Source: Cladobotryum mycophilum (Eukaryota; Ascomycota; Sordariomycetes; Hypocreales; Hypocreaceae). From it: a DNA stretch of 64,000 nucleotides. This document shows, piece after piece, positions 35,139 to 48,550 of this stretch. The stretch is taken from contig CM071590.1 in the NCBI GenBank assembly GCA_036429605.1, positions 4,960,001-5,024,000 on the forward strand, given 5' to 3'. Every line of letters begins with the position of its first letter. The first letter of the stretch is position 1. The notes beneath the pieces were generated by a model. It was not told the DNA's origin and made no database searches. It saw nothing but the letters and a program-made list of their open reading frames with translations. The translations under genes were made by a program, and so were the position numbers.

Positions 35139-36863
35139 TCAAGTGCTCTTGCGGCTACGAACAGCCCGCTTCGGCTTGGCCTCAGTCTTAGCCTTGGCTT
35201 TGGCTTTGGGTGCGGGCTGCTCCTCTTCATCGGCCATGTCGGCGTCCTCGGGCTCATCTTCAGCCTCAGGGGTGGGCTCCTTGGCTGGTGCAGCCTTTCG
35301 TCCCCTCTTCGCCGCTGGCTTGGCAGTGATGGTCTCTTCGTCCTTCTTGGAAGCCTTGGCAGCAGCTGGTTTGCGACCCCTCTTAGCGGGAGCAGCAGCA
35401 GGAGCGGGGGCTTCCTCCTCAGCCTCTTCATCTTCAGTCTCCGCCTTTGGCTTGGCCTTGGAGGAGTTTCTACGTCCACGAGAGGCCTTGACAGGTTCGG
35501 GTTCGGGTTCGGGCTCAGCTTCGGCTTCGACTTCAGCTTCAGACTTTGCCTCTTCCTCTTCCTCCTCGTCCTCAGTCTCAGCTTTGGCCTTGGGCTTAGG
35601 CTTGGCTTTGGCGGATTTCTTAGCACCCTTTTTGGCGGGAGCGGGAGCGGGAGCGGGAGCAGCCTCTTCAGCCTCTTCCTCGGCGTCGCTCTCGACCTTG
35701 GCCTTTGCCTTGGTGGCCCTCTTGGTGCCCTTCTTGACAGGGGCAGGAGCAGGAGCAGGAGCAGGCTCTTCTTCGACCTCTTCCTGCTCCTCGTCCTCGC
35801 TTTCAGCAGCCTTAGCCTTGGATTTGGGAGCCGGCTTGCGACTGCGAGACGTGTTAGCAGTGATGGGCTTCTCGTCCCCGTCGTCTTCCTTGGAAGATTT
35901 GGCTGACTTGGCCTTCTTCGCCTTCTTAGGCTGAGGCTCTGCCTCTACATCATCAGCATCAGCCTTCTTGCGACCCCGCTTGGCCTTTTTGGGCGCAGCT
36001 TCTTCCTCGTCCGATCCCTGCGGAATGTTAACAGCAAATTTAGTGAGTGTCATGGGATGATACAAAACACACCTGAGCGGCGGCGGCAGCAGCCTTTGCC
36101 TTTGCCTCCTTCTGCTTGGCAGTGAGATGGATACCCTTTTCGCCGGGCTTGTTCTTCTCGGGGTCCTATATGATGTGAGAAATATGCGTTGTGCAGATAG
36201 AAAAGGGGTGTAGCTTACACCCTTGAAGTCCTGAGGGTCAATATGACCCTGCCTGACGGCGCTGCGGACCTTTTCCTGAAGATCAGGGTTGACACTGCAC
36301 TGCTATTAGCCCATCATCATCGGCGGCAGTGTTTGAAGAAAAAGTGTTGAAACTTACCTCATTTCATCGAAGCCGTCAATGGCCTCGAAATCAAAGTCTC
36401 CGTCGCCCGACTCGTTGCAGAGTTCCTGGAGATTGACGCACTGGGCGCCAGAGACGCAGCCCCTGAACATGGCCAAGTCAGTCAGCCAAGGCCCTTGAGT
36501 CAAGATGATGGATGGATCATGGGCAGAACGAAAGAACAAAAAAAAAAAAACGTACCAATGCTTCCAAGACCATGAGCCATGTTCTTGAACTTCAACCCAA
36601 GAGCCAAATCTTATTTCGCCCTTGAGAATCTTTTCACCATTCTTCTTGCACAGAGTGTCTTTGCATCCGGCGCGGTTGTTGGGTGAGATCTCTGATAGGG
36701 GAGGGGATAGTGTCAGTGCATATGCTACCGATTAGATGGCCTTCATACCGCCACCTCGCCAAAAGAAATTGGAAGGAAAAGGAAGAGAGGGGGAAAAAAG
36801 AGGCACTGGAGAGATGGAGAGAATAGAGGAAATCAAAAGCTTACCAACTCGATATTGAGGCAT
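35139..36863 (-). CDS. PARP-type zinc-finger protein with lysine/alanine/proline-rich acidic tail
   Basis: Six minus-strand exons (36845-36863, 36556-36691, 36358-36462, 36219-36294, 36073-36165, 35139-36017) join in phase to 435 residues. Residues 1-60 form a PARP-type finger: Cys16, Cys21, His51 and Cys54 (CX4C...HX2C), with the typical GEIRFGSW and WSWKHWGC. Such fingers bind nicked or damaged DNA. No ADP-ribosyltransferase or BRCT domain follows. Instead a helical link (VNPDLQEKVRSAVRQGHIDP) leads into some 290 residues of alternating acidic blocks, KAKAK/KRGRK basic blocks and PAPAPAPA runs, resembling histone H1 tails. A nuclear, DNA- or chromatin-binding role is inferred. The first coding exon is only 19 nt. 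Stand-alone zf-PARP proteins of this shape occur in many ascomycetes; their function is poorly known. Confidence 0.9.
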
Positions 36864-37962
36864 CTTGAATGCGATATGAATGGCAAGATGTTTGCTTGAA
36901 CGAGGCCACAAGGTGAGAGAGACAGACAGAGACAGAGACAGAGAGGGAGAGAGGGAGAGGGATGGAGGCGAGAAGCTTCAGTCGACCGACCGACTTCAGG
37001 CAAGGGAAAACAAGGCCTAAAGCTTGACGGCGACGCAAAAGCTACGTCAGCCTGAACCTCGCAAATGAATCTGGTCTGTTTTGAGTGAATGAAGTGAAAA
37101 AAACGATGAGATGGAAAACAAAATGATTTTCAGGGCCAGTCGAGCGTGCACAGTGAAGAGAGAGGACAGAGCAGAGTTGATGCTGAGTCGAGTCGAATGC
37201 GGATGAAAATATGTTGCAGGTGGTGAAATAGGCGAAGGGGGAGCGAGAACCGGGGGAAGGGCTGTAGAAAGGCTTTCAGTTGGCGCTGGCAGCGGAGTAG
37301 AGCAGGCAGAGCAGAGCAGTCAGTGAGTGGTGGGTGGTGGGTGGTGGGCGCGTGTCGCGTCCAAGTCAGTTACCCCATTCATCCATCATAAAGGATTCCC
37401 CGGGCTCCAGCGCTCATCAGTGCGTGCTCCAGCGGCCTGTTGCCTGTGGTGCCTATTTTACCGCTCATTTCCAGGTGCCTCTCATTTCCTTCTCACCTGG
37501 GCACCAACCGTCTGTTCCAGGCCATCCAATCCATCCATGGATCCATTCACACCACCTTGCCTTGTGTGCCTGGATCAGCCCACAATGGATAACTATTGTC
37601 TGCCTGTCGTATTGACAACCATCAGACATAACATGTAATCAAACAAGTAATCAAACAAAAAAAAAACAAAAAAAAACAAATGAAATGCAAAGATCATTCA
37701 ACTCGATTTCTAGCCCTTCTCTCCCCCTCAGCTCACTTCTTCTTCTTCTTCATCATCATTCACCATCATTCGCTTGTTCTAGCCCACTGAGGTGAGACAA
37801 GCAGATAGCCACCTATGTTGGCCGCTGTCAATGCATCTATGCATGTGCGCCACCAGTAGAGAGAGAGAGCAACTGATGCATCGACGGATCTCGAAATCGT
37901 ATTATTATTACCCCATCCATTCACTTGTCTCATCTCATCCAGCTCATACCTTATCCCTCCCT
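36864..37962. other. Intergenic: zf-PARP promoter and ATR 3' flank
   Basis: It contains a GACAGA/GAGAG purine-rich repeat (about 36908-36962) just upstream of the zf-PARP start and GTGGTGGGTGG repeats near 37325-37348. No gene is seen. Confidence 0.55.
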
Positions 37963-40900
37963 CTACAAGAACGGACACCACCCAATATACATTGCTGTCA
38001 GATTGCGCGGGTCGACCGCCTGTTTAATCAATTCCTCCACTTGACCCTCTATGCTCAAAGGAATGCTCTCATTCGGCAGCAAACCCCTGACCTTTCTCTT
38101 GATACTATCCACCACGTTTTGCGGTTGCAGTTTGACCACATAAGCGCCTCTGGAAGCCGATTTTGACATTCGCTTCTCCTTCTGTAAATCTAGCGTCGGA
38201 TCGTAGATAAAGGCCTCCAGAATAGTCATCAACGTCTCCTCTTGTTGCCGCAGAATTCTCAGCGTCAGCTCAGACGACTTTCGGAACGGTCCTTCGTAAC
38301 CGTAGATGCCCATCGCCGCTACCATGTTGTGCGTCAGTCGGAAAGGAACTCGCTCTGGCTTCGCAAAAGTGAGCCCCTTGTCAAACAGACAATTGAAATC
38401 AACGTGGAAAACTCCTCCACTGCCCTCCTCCAGATTGACGTTTTCACCATGCCTATCCCCGAGCCCGAGGATTGTTCCCACCATGGACATGACGGCGCAT
38501 GATCTGGTATACTTCAATCGTGCACTGAACCAGGCTGACGGATTGGGGAATTGCTGAATGAACCATATCGGAAACACGGGAGGGAACCGACCCAAGACGT
38601 CATTCTTGAATATCCCAATCTTGCTTTCCGACGTTGATGCCTCTTCCATGAGTGACTTTAGTCCGTTGTAGTCAGGATGAATCTTCTGTGATGCATACAA
38701 ACCCAGTAGAATATCACGCATTGTCTTGATTCCGGGCACCCATTCGATAATACCACACTCCTCGTTCAGAGGCACCACGGCATATGTTCGAATGTATAGC
38801 TGCCTCTTGCTCGACTCGGCATCGCGTTTCAATGAACGGTTGATGATTCCATTGAACTCCATCAATCGCTGATCCGTCCGAAGATCGTCCTTTGGCTTGA
38901 TGAGAAGCATGTACGTCTTGCCATCACTGCCCCGAGCGCTAAGGCGACGCGGCTTGGCTAGAGAGCTTAGAACCAACACGTCATCTAGGAAGCGATCGAT
39001 TGATACTACATCTCGTGAAAATGCCTTGTGCTTTTTGATGTGTTCTGAAACCGCCGGCAGCGTTGCCGTGAGAGAGGCTTCCACGGGGACAACAAGAGGG
39101 CAGGGTGTGCATTTGTGGTTGAATCGGAGATCTTTGGCGAGACTGGCTCGCACAGTCTTGTTGCCATGAAACTCGCCGTTGTGGCAAGCAAAAAGGAGCT
39201 GTTCTGCTAGCCTCTCCCCCGCCCTGATGAGCTGCTTCAGGTCATACGAGGCATCTTCTCCCTTTTTGGCCGCACCTCTGAGTGTTTGCAGAATTTGCAT
39301 TCCTCGTGTTTTTCTTTCCGATGTTTGCTTCGTCGTCATAATGCCAATCATGCTCCACAATGCCTGACGTGGGTGAGTCTCCACAACCTTGACAATGATA
39401 TGAGTCAACCGATCAAACACATCAGCGTTGGGGTGTGCGATTCGTGCAACTATTTGTGGTAGTGCCGTGTAGAAAATGTACGCTGGCAGACGATGGATGT
39501 ATTTATCCAAAAAGGAATGTAGATGGTGTAGTTGCTCAAGCCGTCGCCTGTGCAACTCTCGTGATAGCGAGACCTTTCCCTCCGGTGCCTTGTCAACTTG
39601 CGCCCCAAGATCAAGCCAGAGCGTGAGGATTCTCGGCAGTGTCTGATACAAGTATTTGGTGCCAGAGTTTAAGGATCTAACATAGTTTTCAATAACAAGT
39701 CTAGCAATCTCGCCGGTCACGTAGTTGTCACTCTGATCGTCAACTTTGAGTGGCTGTTCCGATTCAAGAATCTTCTTGTAATGACGACCGAGGTAATAGT
39801 GCCCCTTTTCCCAGGTAGAATAGGTCTTGGGTGGCTGTTGATATTTCTCGCGCAGAGCACCAGCATGCGTTTGGCCTGCCGTGTCGAGCCATTTCGCAAG
39901 CAGTAGTTGTGCTCGCGCTGTCAATAGTTTTTGATGAGAGTTCAGCTTGCTCGCAGACCCTTCACTAAACGATGTCCCAGTCTGCTGTGTCATGAACTTG
40001 TTCTGTTCAATGGCTCCCTGGAGCATTTGAATTGCTTTGCGATGATGTGAATCTCTCCATAGCAACTTGGCATTTTCAATGGTTGCGGCATCATCGCCAA
40101 GCTGTGATGCATGCAAAACTGCATTGAATGACTGATGTAGTGAATTCGTCTTTCGAGCAAGTCGAGCGCTGGTTAACCAGAGTCCTGAGATATCAAGATC
40201 CGCAAATGCCGGTCTGTTACTGTTAGCAAGATTACGAGTTATGATGAGCCACGGGATATCTTACCGTATCAATTCCATAGCCGCTCGTTGAATGCCCAGA
40301 ATGTACTGCTTGTCATTGACATATGCTCCAATCACCTCAAGTCGGCCATTCAAAAGTGCCATGGTCTTGCTTCGATCATCCTCATTTGCCATTTTAGCGC
40401 CAACAATGATCTCAAGGTCTGTTAAAACATGACACTTGAGCATCATTTCGTGGGCTGCCTGCAGTGAAACGGTTGCCGAACCAGTCATTAATGAAGCAAC
40501 GCCCTCTCTCATCTCTCTTACCGACTCTCTAAAAGACGTGTCGCTACACTTCTTATGCAGAGAGTAGAAAAGTCCAGCTAGCGACATGTTGAAATCTTGG
40601 ATGACGCTTCCTTGGAATCTGCCAGTGAAATTGGCCAAATTTTCCCATCGACCCGTAACCCAAGCAGCCTCGACTGCAAAGGGCATGATTTTGTTTTCGC
40701 TAATGGAATCTGTTCGCATGCCCTCGATGTGATTCAAAAGGACGTCTGTTTCTGTTAGCACACATGCAGCTTATGCAAGCTTTTGGGTAACATACCGTGC
40801 TGGCCAGCTTGCTTCAAGCAATTAAGCAAATCAAGCTGAACATCCAAATTGTCAGGCTCTGCAGCGAGTTGCATCTCGTACCAAGTTTGCGCCGCAGTCC

Positions 40901-43900
40901 ATCGTCCAGCTTTCTTGTGACTGAGGATCTGTTGATTAATGTCCAAGACATGTAAATGAGCAGATATACCCTCGAGACCATCTGGCTCATCGATATTTGC
41001 ATATATATCCTGCAGACGCTGCAGCAGACGAGTTCGATCGCCTGGGTTACGTTTCCCCTGCTCCATTTTTTGTGCATGCTGTTCCAGATGGAAGAGTGCG
41101 CGCGCATAATCGTTACAGTCGATGGCCCGCTCTGCAATCACTTCAGCCGAGATGCCGTCCAGTATTCCTTGGATGCGAGAGACGGTTTCCTTGCCAGTTC
41201 CAGACAACCGGCCGGAGGATCGCTTTGCGTGAATCCATCTCATGGCATAGTCGAGGAACCGAAATACAATCTAAATTCCATTAAAATCACGAATAGTGGG
41301 CTTGGATAACATTGACTTACATGGCAGAATCTTCCCATGTCTTCCTTCTCCTGGTAAAGTGAATCTTGTGCTGGCCGGTGTTGCAGTATGTTCTTCATTT
41401 CACCCAGCACTCGGTCCTTTTCTTCTTCGCTACTTCGAGGACCAAGAAGAACGTGTAGAACAAGATATGGAAGTAAAAATTCTGCCGTCGATAAGTCCTT
41501 CACTCGAATCACTCGAGTTAGTGGCTCAAATATTATGTCCGCAACAGGATGCTGGCCCTTCCGTAAGAGGTCAACAACAAAGGCTCTGAGCCAGTTGCCA
41601 TAGGACCTACCGGGATAGAAAATGGGGTAGTCCACCGGTGGCGGGTTCATGGGAGCAACCATATATCTTGAATTAAGAAATGGCGTTACCACGTCTCGAA
41701 TACTCTCTGGTAAGCCCATCCATTTTTTGTATATCTCAGTCCCGCTGAGCATGCCTGAGTTGTGCATGGTGCATGCGTCTTTAATTTCACACCTGTCTAG
41801 AAGTTCCTGTATTACGAATGAGAGGAATCCCTGATGTTTTGTGTCCGTGGTTGACAGGAAGGATGGGACCAGCACTTCCTCTAGGAGAAATATGCTGAAA
41901 TCTGTCGCCTCATCCATGGTCTCAAAATTATCCAAAACCACGATTGAGCGTTGCTCTCTTACAGCCTCTATCTGATTAGAGTCTAGACAGCCTATAAGAC
42001 CAATGCACTCGACACAAAGACGAGTGATGTCGACTTGAATGCCATTATACTTGCAAGAGCAATCCAGAAGTGCTCTAAGAAGGGTCGTTATAACACTATC
42101 CGGCCGCTGGCTAACAGCAGACATGTATAGTGCGCTCTGATTGCTCCTGAGATATGGCACTAGCTCTGATAATGCTTGGTGAACAACTCCAGAATAATCG
42201 TGCCCGATTCTCTGCGCGAAGATTTCGAGCGCCTCCTCCGGAATCAGTGCTGGCCGGAAAGTGTTTAATTTCTCTTCAATTTCGCTCAACTGGGCGATGT
42301 GAGAAAGGGATGGGAGATGCGTAATGTACTTTCTTATGACTGCCTCATACTTCTGCAAAACGTAATCAAGCATGCCTTTTGCAATAGCAATGGTGGATGC
42401 GTTCAAGACGGACCAGTAGCGACTGACAATGAAAAATGTTGTTTCAATAAGCGCTTCTACATCCTCTTCGTCGAAATATTTCAGCATAGAAGCCCAACAT
42501 GAGATGGCAACTTCACGCAGGGAATCCTGCGACGCAGCAGATAGGAGACAAGCCGAAATCTGCAATCTGGTTAGGGGCGGGGAAAACGACTCCAGTTATA
42601 AAGTCATACCTGAGGTCGAGCAAGTCTAGCGTATGCCTGGCAGAGTTTGATCATCTCTTCGAGGGCACGAATGCAACTCCGCTGTTCCATTACGGGGGGA
42701 TAATTAGAGATCGAGTCGTTGATGACATCGGTTAAACGCGCCATGAGACCCAGAATATGTGACTGGAGAAAGCGTCCGATAACGTTCCCCTTCTTATTCT
42801 TGGTCTCCCTATTGGGGCTCAGCATCATGGTCGCCATCGTTGTGAGGGCTTTGTGGATCTATTCCTAATTAGATATCATTCTCACGAAATCCGACACAGA
42901 ATCCTACCTGTCGTTTGCGTGAAGAATCCGCCTCACCCGCTGCTTTTAATAGCTCAATGGCGATCAGAACGGGTTCAGTTTGAAGTATATCCAGGAGGCG
43001 TAATGCGTGAAAGTGGGGAGATATCTCATCTAGACGGGATTTGGCAAAGCCTTCAATATCTTCAGTTTCTTGAACCATTAGAAGCGACAGAATTGCAGCT
43101 AGGTTAGCATTATCAAGCAAAGAAATCCAAGTCTCATTTTCTTGTCGCGCTTCCGAAATCTTTTGGATAACATCTTTGCGTCTGTCAAGCACCAGCCATG
43201 GGAGCGCATGTGTTTGTATCAACAGGAGAAGCTCATTGACAGAAATTTGAAGCAGCTCAGCAATCGCACGGCTTCGTTGTGGACGTTGAACCATGTCCTT
43301 GGTCGCCAAATAAGCAAGACTCTTCCAAAAAGGTTCAAAAAGTCGGCGAGGCGAAATTCGACGGGCCTCGGCCAGATTCAGTAGTTCATTAAAAGCAAAA
43401 GCTGACTCAATGTTGTTGCTACTTCCCAAATATTCCAGGAGTTTGATTAGAATCAAGTTAAGTTCGTCCTCAGTGACAACCCGACCTAGTTGTCCCCAGG
43501 CCAATATTCTCGTCTCAACTAACAGAGGTTGGTCTGTCTCTGATATTGATCGTAAGAGAGCAATTGAATTCTTTCTGTTCCTGCAAAGCAATTCTTCATC
43601 TAAGAAGCGGCTGGGTTTTTGCGGCATGAATGCAGCCAACGTTCTACCAGCTGCGATCCGAAGCTCCCGAATAGAGCTATTAAGTGACTGGAGACACCAC
43701 TGCCCTGGGCCCGATGTTTCTAGATTGAGAAACGCCGTATCCTCACAATGTAGTATCAGTCTCCTTAGTGCGATCATGGCGGCAACTCTGGGTCTTCTGG
43801 ATTCTAAAAACGAAGTCAGACGAACCAACTTTGAAAAGATCAAACGAACCTCCCCCTTTGCATTGGGCGAGACGATGGCACGGGCAGAACCAGCGCCTCC

Positions 43901-45743
43901 CTCACATAGGGCACACTCGACAGACGCTGGGGATATTGCTTGCGATGAGTCGGTTTTGTCGGAATTATCAGCGAAGCAGCATATTCGTGACAAAAGCTCA
44001 ATGGCAAGGCATTGGCTGGCTTGTTCACTTTTGTCAAACCCATCCCTAGGAGCTCGTTAGGACACGCATCTTTGCCGGAATATTGGGAACCCACAAGAAG
44101 ACCTGTTCGAGCATAACGACATCATCATCAGAAGGCTGCGGAACTTGAAGAACATCATAGATGGCTTGCGTAATTCGAGGTAGAAACCCTGCATCTTCTT
44201 GGCATATTTTTCTTTTCTTTGCCCCGTTGGAAACCTCGCTAGGCTGCTCATGCTTTAAGCCCAGTTCTTGAACACACTCACGCAACTCTTCGTCATGGAA
44301 TTTTGACGGATGCAAGCTTTCAGAAAAGACCTCTTGCAAGTTAGAACGTATCACTTGTCCAAGAAGCATCATACATCTCTGTACATGAATTAGAGTAAAA
44401 TTCAATTTCGGATAGAGGAATGTGTCATACCCAGACATCAGTATCCTCACCAACGGCAGAATACTGAGATGATAAAAAGTTGAGTTCCTGAACGATTTTT
44501 GATGCTGCAAGCCGGCCGACTGAATAGGATTTGAGAGATGCTTGTGCGAGAATTATCAGGGCCATGCAGCAGCACGACCTGGCCCTTTCGCCTGTCTCAT
44601 CCGTCTGAATCAGTTCATCGGGAGCGGAGACCATTTCACCGCATAGCAGAACAAGAAGTGCGCAAGCCTTGTCCCTGAGGGAGGACACCATGTCACTGTC
44701 AAGAGCGGATGCTTTGATTACCTCCAAAGTTGTCTCAATTAAAGGAATTGGCGAGCTTGGCGAGCTCACCTCCCATCGCTTCTGGACATGACGCAAGTCA
44801 AGACATACGTCCATGAGCCATGGCCCGTTCTCAGATAGCGACACGCTGCTAGAGAATGCGGAATCTTGTGAAGTTAGGGGGTATGCCAATACTCTTGCCA
44901 GACTTGCACATTGCCGTAGCGCCTGAGTAGCAGAGAAAATCGAGTATGAAAGTCGTTTGGGGACATATTGCCCGCCTTGTTCGAGGACCTGGTCCAGGGA
45001 ATAGGATGGAGGAAGTTCCAATTTCATACGAACGTCTTTGTGGGAGGGAATAAGAGAGGGGTCTTGGAGGTGGTCGAGAAGTGCTATGGCTACATTAGCA
45101 TAATCTCTATACGATGCCAAACAAACTTACACGTCAAGGAGGCCCGCAGATAAAGACCGAGCAATGGCGCTATTTTCCACAAGGTTCCGGTTCGTGCTAC
45201 TATCAAGAGAACATATTGTAGAAATCCTTCAATTGAGCCTTCAAGATCGATGCAATGCGAGTGGCCTAGCAGCCTCAACAGCTGCGGGAGTAGCCAGATC
45301 CACAGGGGCTCTAGTCCACGAAACAACAAGCCACGGCCATTGTTTCTAGAGTTGAGTACGGATGGTGTCTCTTTAATTGTGAATCTAAGAAAATTGATGG
45401 CCTTTAAGGATTCTGTGCGAACATAAACCCGGTCTAAGAATGGGTCGTCGAGTTTGATGCCTTCGAGAACAACCCGGCAGTACACATAAATGAGCATGTG
45501 ATTATGTTCAATGCGATCGCTGTGCGTTTTAAGAAGATCTGGATTATCTTTTACACGTTGGATAACAGCAAAGAGACCCTTCAACTCGCTGTTTTCATCG
45601 GATCGGGAAACCTTGGAGGACGTTGAAATGTTTTCAACGAGCTGAGCAGCCAAAGTTGAGGGCGGCGGACCGCTTTCAACTGCATTGGCAGCCATACCGG
45701 CGGCCCCCAGGAACACTCGATTGCTATTGAGGCCGTCATTCAT
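37963..45743 (-). CDS. uvsB: ATR-family checkpoint kinase (Mec1/Rad3/UvsB)
   Basis: Nine minus-strand exons (45131-45743, 44431-45089, 44095-44378, 42908-44045, 42610-42858, 41321-42559, 40796-41270, 40265-40751, 37963-40213) join in phase to 2464 residues, typical of fungal ATR. The protein is a PI3-kinase-like kinase activated by RPA-coated single-stranded DNA through an ATRIP partner and starts the S-phase/G2 DNA damage checkpoint in the nucleus. The N-terminal 1500 residues are helical HEAT-type repeats, followed by the FAT region. The kinase has MLLIKPKDDLRTDQRLMEF, the catalytic loop GLGDRHGENV (near 2302) and metal-binding HVDFNCLF. It closes with the FATC motif NLTAMYIGWCPFL at the stop. 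Introns are 40-70 nt with CTAAC branches. The start at 45743 (MNDGLNSNRVF) is the first in-frame ATG and is not certain. Confidence 0.95.
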
Positions 45744-46039
45744 CGCATGCCTGGCATCGCAGGTGGGATGTGTGCTGTCGAATTGACACCCTTGAACGAG
45801 ATTCGATGCAATGAGTTGGACGCGACGAGACGAAAGAGGGGCGAACACGTAATCACGTGAGCACTCTCGGGCTGATGAGTCAGCGATGCCAGGGGCGAAA
45901 CAGCGATCCAGGCAAGCTTCAATCTTGAAGGAAAAGAAGACAATATTGTACAGAGCTATTTACAAAAGGCAAGACAAAAAAACAGAAACGATTCTTGCGC
46001 CAGCTCTCCAAATATGAGACGTCTTGAACAAAGCCCCTG

Positions 46040-48039
46040 CTATTCCATTTCATACTCTACCCTGATTGCATCATGAATCACCCCTATTCTCAAGTTAGAA
46101 TAGCTTCAACTGCGAACACTAGGGTATATCACTAACCTCCCAGTTCCAAAGCATATGTGACCATGGCTGATCCATAGTGTGCCTCAATCACGCCACTCAA
46201 GCAATAATATCGATGCCACCCCATCTTGGTCTTTCCAGCAGCTGCCTTGACCGATTTGGGTATCTTGTGCAAATCCAGATATAACGTAGCAACTAATCTG
46301 GTATTGGAATCGACGTGCATGGGAACTGGACCATCACCGTCGTGACTGAAAATATTAATCTCCGTCTGCGGTGAATGGCCCAATAAGACCGGCACATCGC
46401 ATTGATACTGGATTGTGCATGGTCTCCCCTCCGGATAGGACTCGCCCTTCTCTAGTGTTACTAGGGAGTTGACATGGCGACTTCATGCTCACCTACCTTG
46501 CGAATGAACCAACACATCTCTATAACGACACGTTCTTGCTCCTTTTCGGACCAATATCTAGGTAAACTGTTAACTAATTTCAGCAACAGACCTACATCAT
46601 CGGCACTCACACTTCTCTATGGTCATGCTTCAACATATCATACTTGGCCATCAGACAGGTGCCATACGACCGTCTAGCGACCCGGGAGGCAATTCCCATG
46701 TTAGCCACTCTGGGTTGATATTGGCTGAGACCATGGATGATAGCACCCTTGACAACCGCTGTCACGCCATTTTCTGGTTGAAGCACATGGATGCTGCTTG
46801 AGATGGAATCGCGGACACGTGATCTAAGGTATCTACTCTGGCCAAATCCTCCCACCAGAACAATGGCAGAGATGGGGAGACGAGCCATTGTGATTTGTTC
46901 CTTGATCAGACATATGACGTCCTTCATTATCGGCTCGATTATCCTATTTGTCATGTCATCTTGTGGGATTGTAAACCGGTTTCTTTTGACACCAAGGCTT
47001 GGATCGACCCTGAGCGTAAGTGGCTCGCCCTTGGGTGAGAAATCCCTCTTGAACTGCGAGCGATCAGGTTAATGTCTCAAAGCAGTCATTTGTCCGCGAT
47101 ATACATACCGCTTCGAACTCATTTACCGCAATGACAAGTCGATCATTGGTCCAGTACTTCTCCCCATGCGTCTGCTTGAGGTAGCGTCGGAACCTCATGT
47201 TGAGCATCGACGATCCGCATTTGCCACCGGTGCCTTCTGTTACCTCCTTCACTTCTAGACCATCGACTCTGGTGACTTCATACGTTATGAGATCGACTGT
47301 TCCGCCTCCAGCATCGCAAACCACGAATCTCCGCCTGATCTGCAACACGGAAGGGCTGAGATTCTTTACAGTGTACAATGCAGCCGCTTCCTACATGCTA
47401 TCAGCAACTTTGGTGAATTTCTTTTTCCATGTGGACACTAACAGGCTCCGATATTAACGTGATCCGTTGATTCCCACAAAAGCCTGCCATGGAGGCGGCG
47501 TTCTTAGTCTCTTGTTTTGCTGTATTGGACCAGATGGCCGGAACGGTGACGATGAAGTCCATCGGCGTTGACTGTACTACATCGGGCGACAGTCGCTTCT
47601 CTAGCACACTAATGAAGTGGTCATGGAGGCACGATAGATATATCTTTGTCAGCTCTTGGGCCGACTCCCCATCTTTCTTGACCTTGACTGGCTCATCTAG
47701 CTTGCTAAGGATGAAGGTCAGTTCTGTGCATTGCATCGACTCTGTGAGAACCCACAGTTTGAAGAATCGGCTCCTTTTGGCCGACTCTGGAATCTGGTAT
47801 CCCCATTGCCAGCCTTTTGCTACCTTTCGCAGCTCCGTGGGAACCTTGGGGCTACTCTTAACCCCATTCGCTGATGGCCAGTCTGACAAGATATGTTTGA
47901 CCTCGGGCTTTAGAATGTCTCAGTCCGGTTAGGAAGCTGTTGGAACAAGATTTAGACTTACACGGGCTGTATCGGCCCAAGCAATGCCTGAAAATGTCGT
48001 TCCGAAATCAATCGAGACGACGATTCGTCTTTGACTCAT
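46040..48039 (-). CDS. Divergent Hsp70-like ATPase
   Basis: Seven minus-strand exons (47962-48039, 47443-47907, 47109-47390, 46611-47053, 46497-46557, 46137-46446, 46040-46083) join in phase to 560 residues. Actin/Hsp70-fold nucleotide motifs are clear: phosphate-1 IDFGTTFSG at the N terminus, phosphate-2 VCDAGGGTVDL near 205, and the adenosine motif VLVGGFGQSRYL. Sequence and size match the family of fungal Hsp12A-like proteins that keep the ATPase domain but lack a standard Hsp70 substrate-binding domain; the last 130 residues are a beta-rich unknown. Function in fungi is not established. The last exon is only 44 nt, supported by a GTTAGT donor, CTAAC branch and AATAG acceptor; without it the frame stops at 46132. 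The acceptor of the sixth exon (46446 or 46449) is ambiguous. Confidence 0.83.
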
Positions 48040-48229
48040 TGCCAACAACCAATACTAAATGGAGTTACCAATTTATAGCTTTCTTATCATGTTAGCACAA
48101 AACGCCTTTCCTCGCGAGCATATGACACCCACAGACACACTTTGTTAGATAAGGCGTACCAAATGTCTTGCCTCAGAAAGCACTTATTGTCATAACATAC
48201 CGAAGACTAGGGTAGCAGGTCACCTGCCA

Positions 48230-48550
48230 TCAATTTCCAGTACCAATGGCAAATTCGAGGGTCCTGGCTAGACTCCACTTGACACCGCTTTCATGGCAGG
48301 ACAAACCAATGATATTTGCGCTGATGTGTAAAATATCTGTGCCCTTTAATGTTTCATTGGCCAACGACTTGACCAAATGGTCTCTCACCATAAGCCAGCT
48401 CTTACTGGTCGGGTCTTGAAGCCGCATGCACAGAGCCGATCCGTCCACGGCGTAGTAGTGGAGCCTAAATGGCAGGCATGCTTCGGGCACGAATATACGA
48501 CCCACGAATAGACAGCAGTATACATGTGCCATGACGTGCGGGCGCTTCAA
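48230..48550 (-). CDS. Possible small hypothetical protein, 106 residues
   Basis: An uninterrupted frame of 106 residues begins MKRPHVMAHVYCCLFVGRIF and ends LARTLEFAIGTGN. It lies on the same strand, 190 bp upstream of the Hsp70-like start, in an 820-bp gap. The composition is balanced and non-repetitive, more protein-like than the neighbouring chance ORFs, but there is no domain, splice site or homologue I recognise. It could instead be part of the 5' region or an upstream exon of the Hsp70-like gene. Confidence 0.25.
   Translation of the reverse strand: MKRPHVMAHVYCCLFVGRIFVPEACLPFRLHYYAVDGSALCMRLQDPTSKSWLMVRDHLVKSLANETLKGTDILHISANIIGLSCHESGVKWSLARTLEFAIGTGN

Noticed and set aside
35080..35934. 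284-residue plus-strand ORF rich in alanine, serine and leucine
   Set aside because: It is the antisense of the AKAK/PAPA/acidic tail of the zf-PARP gene; the low complexity of that exon creates open frames on the other strand.
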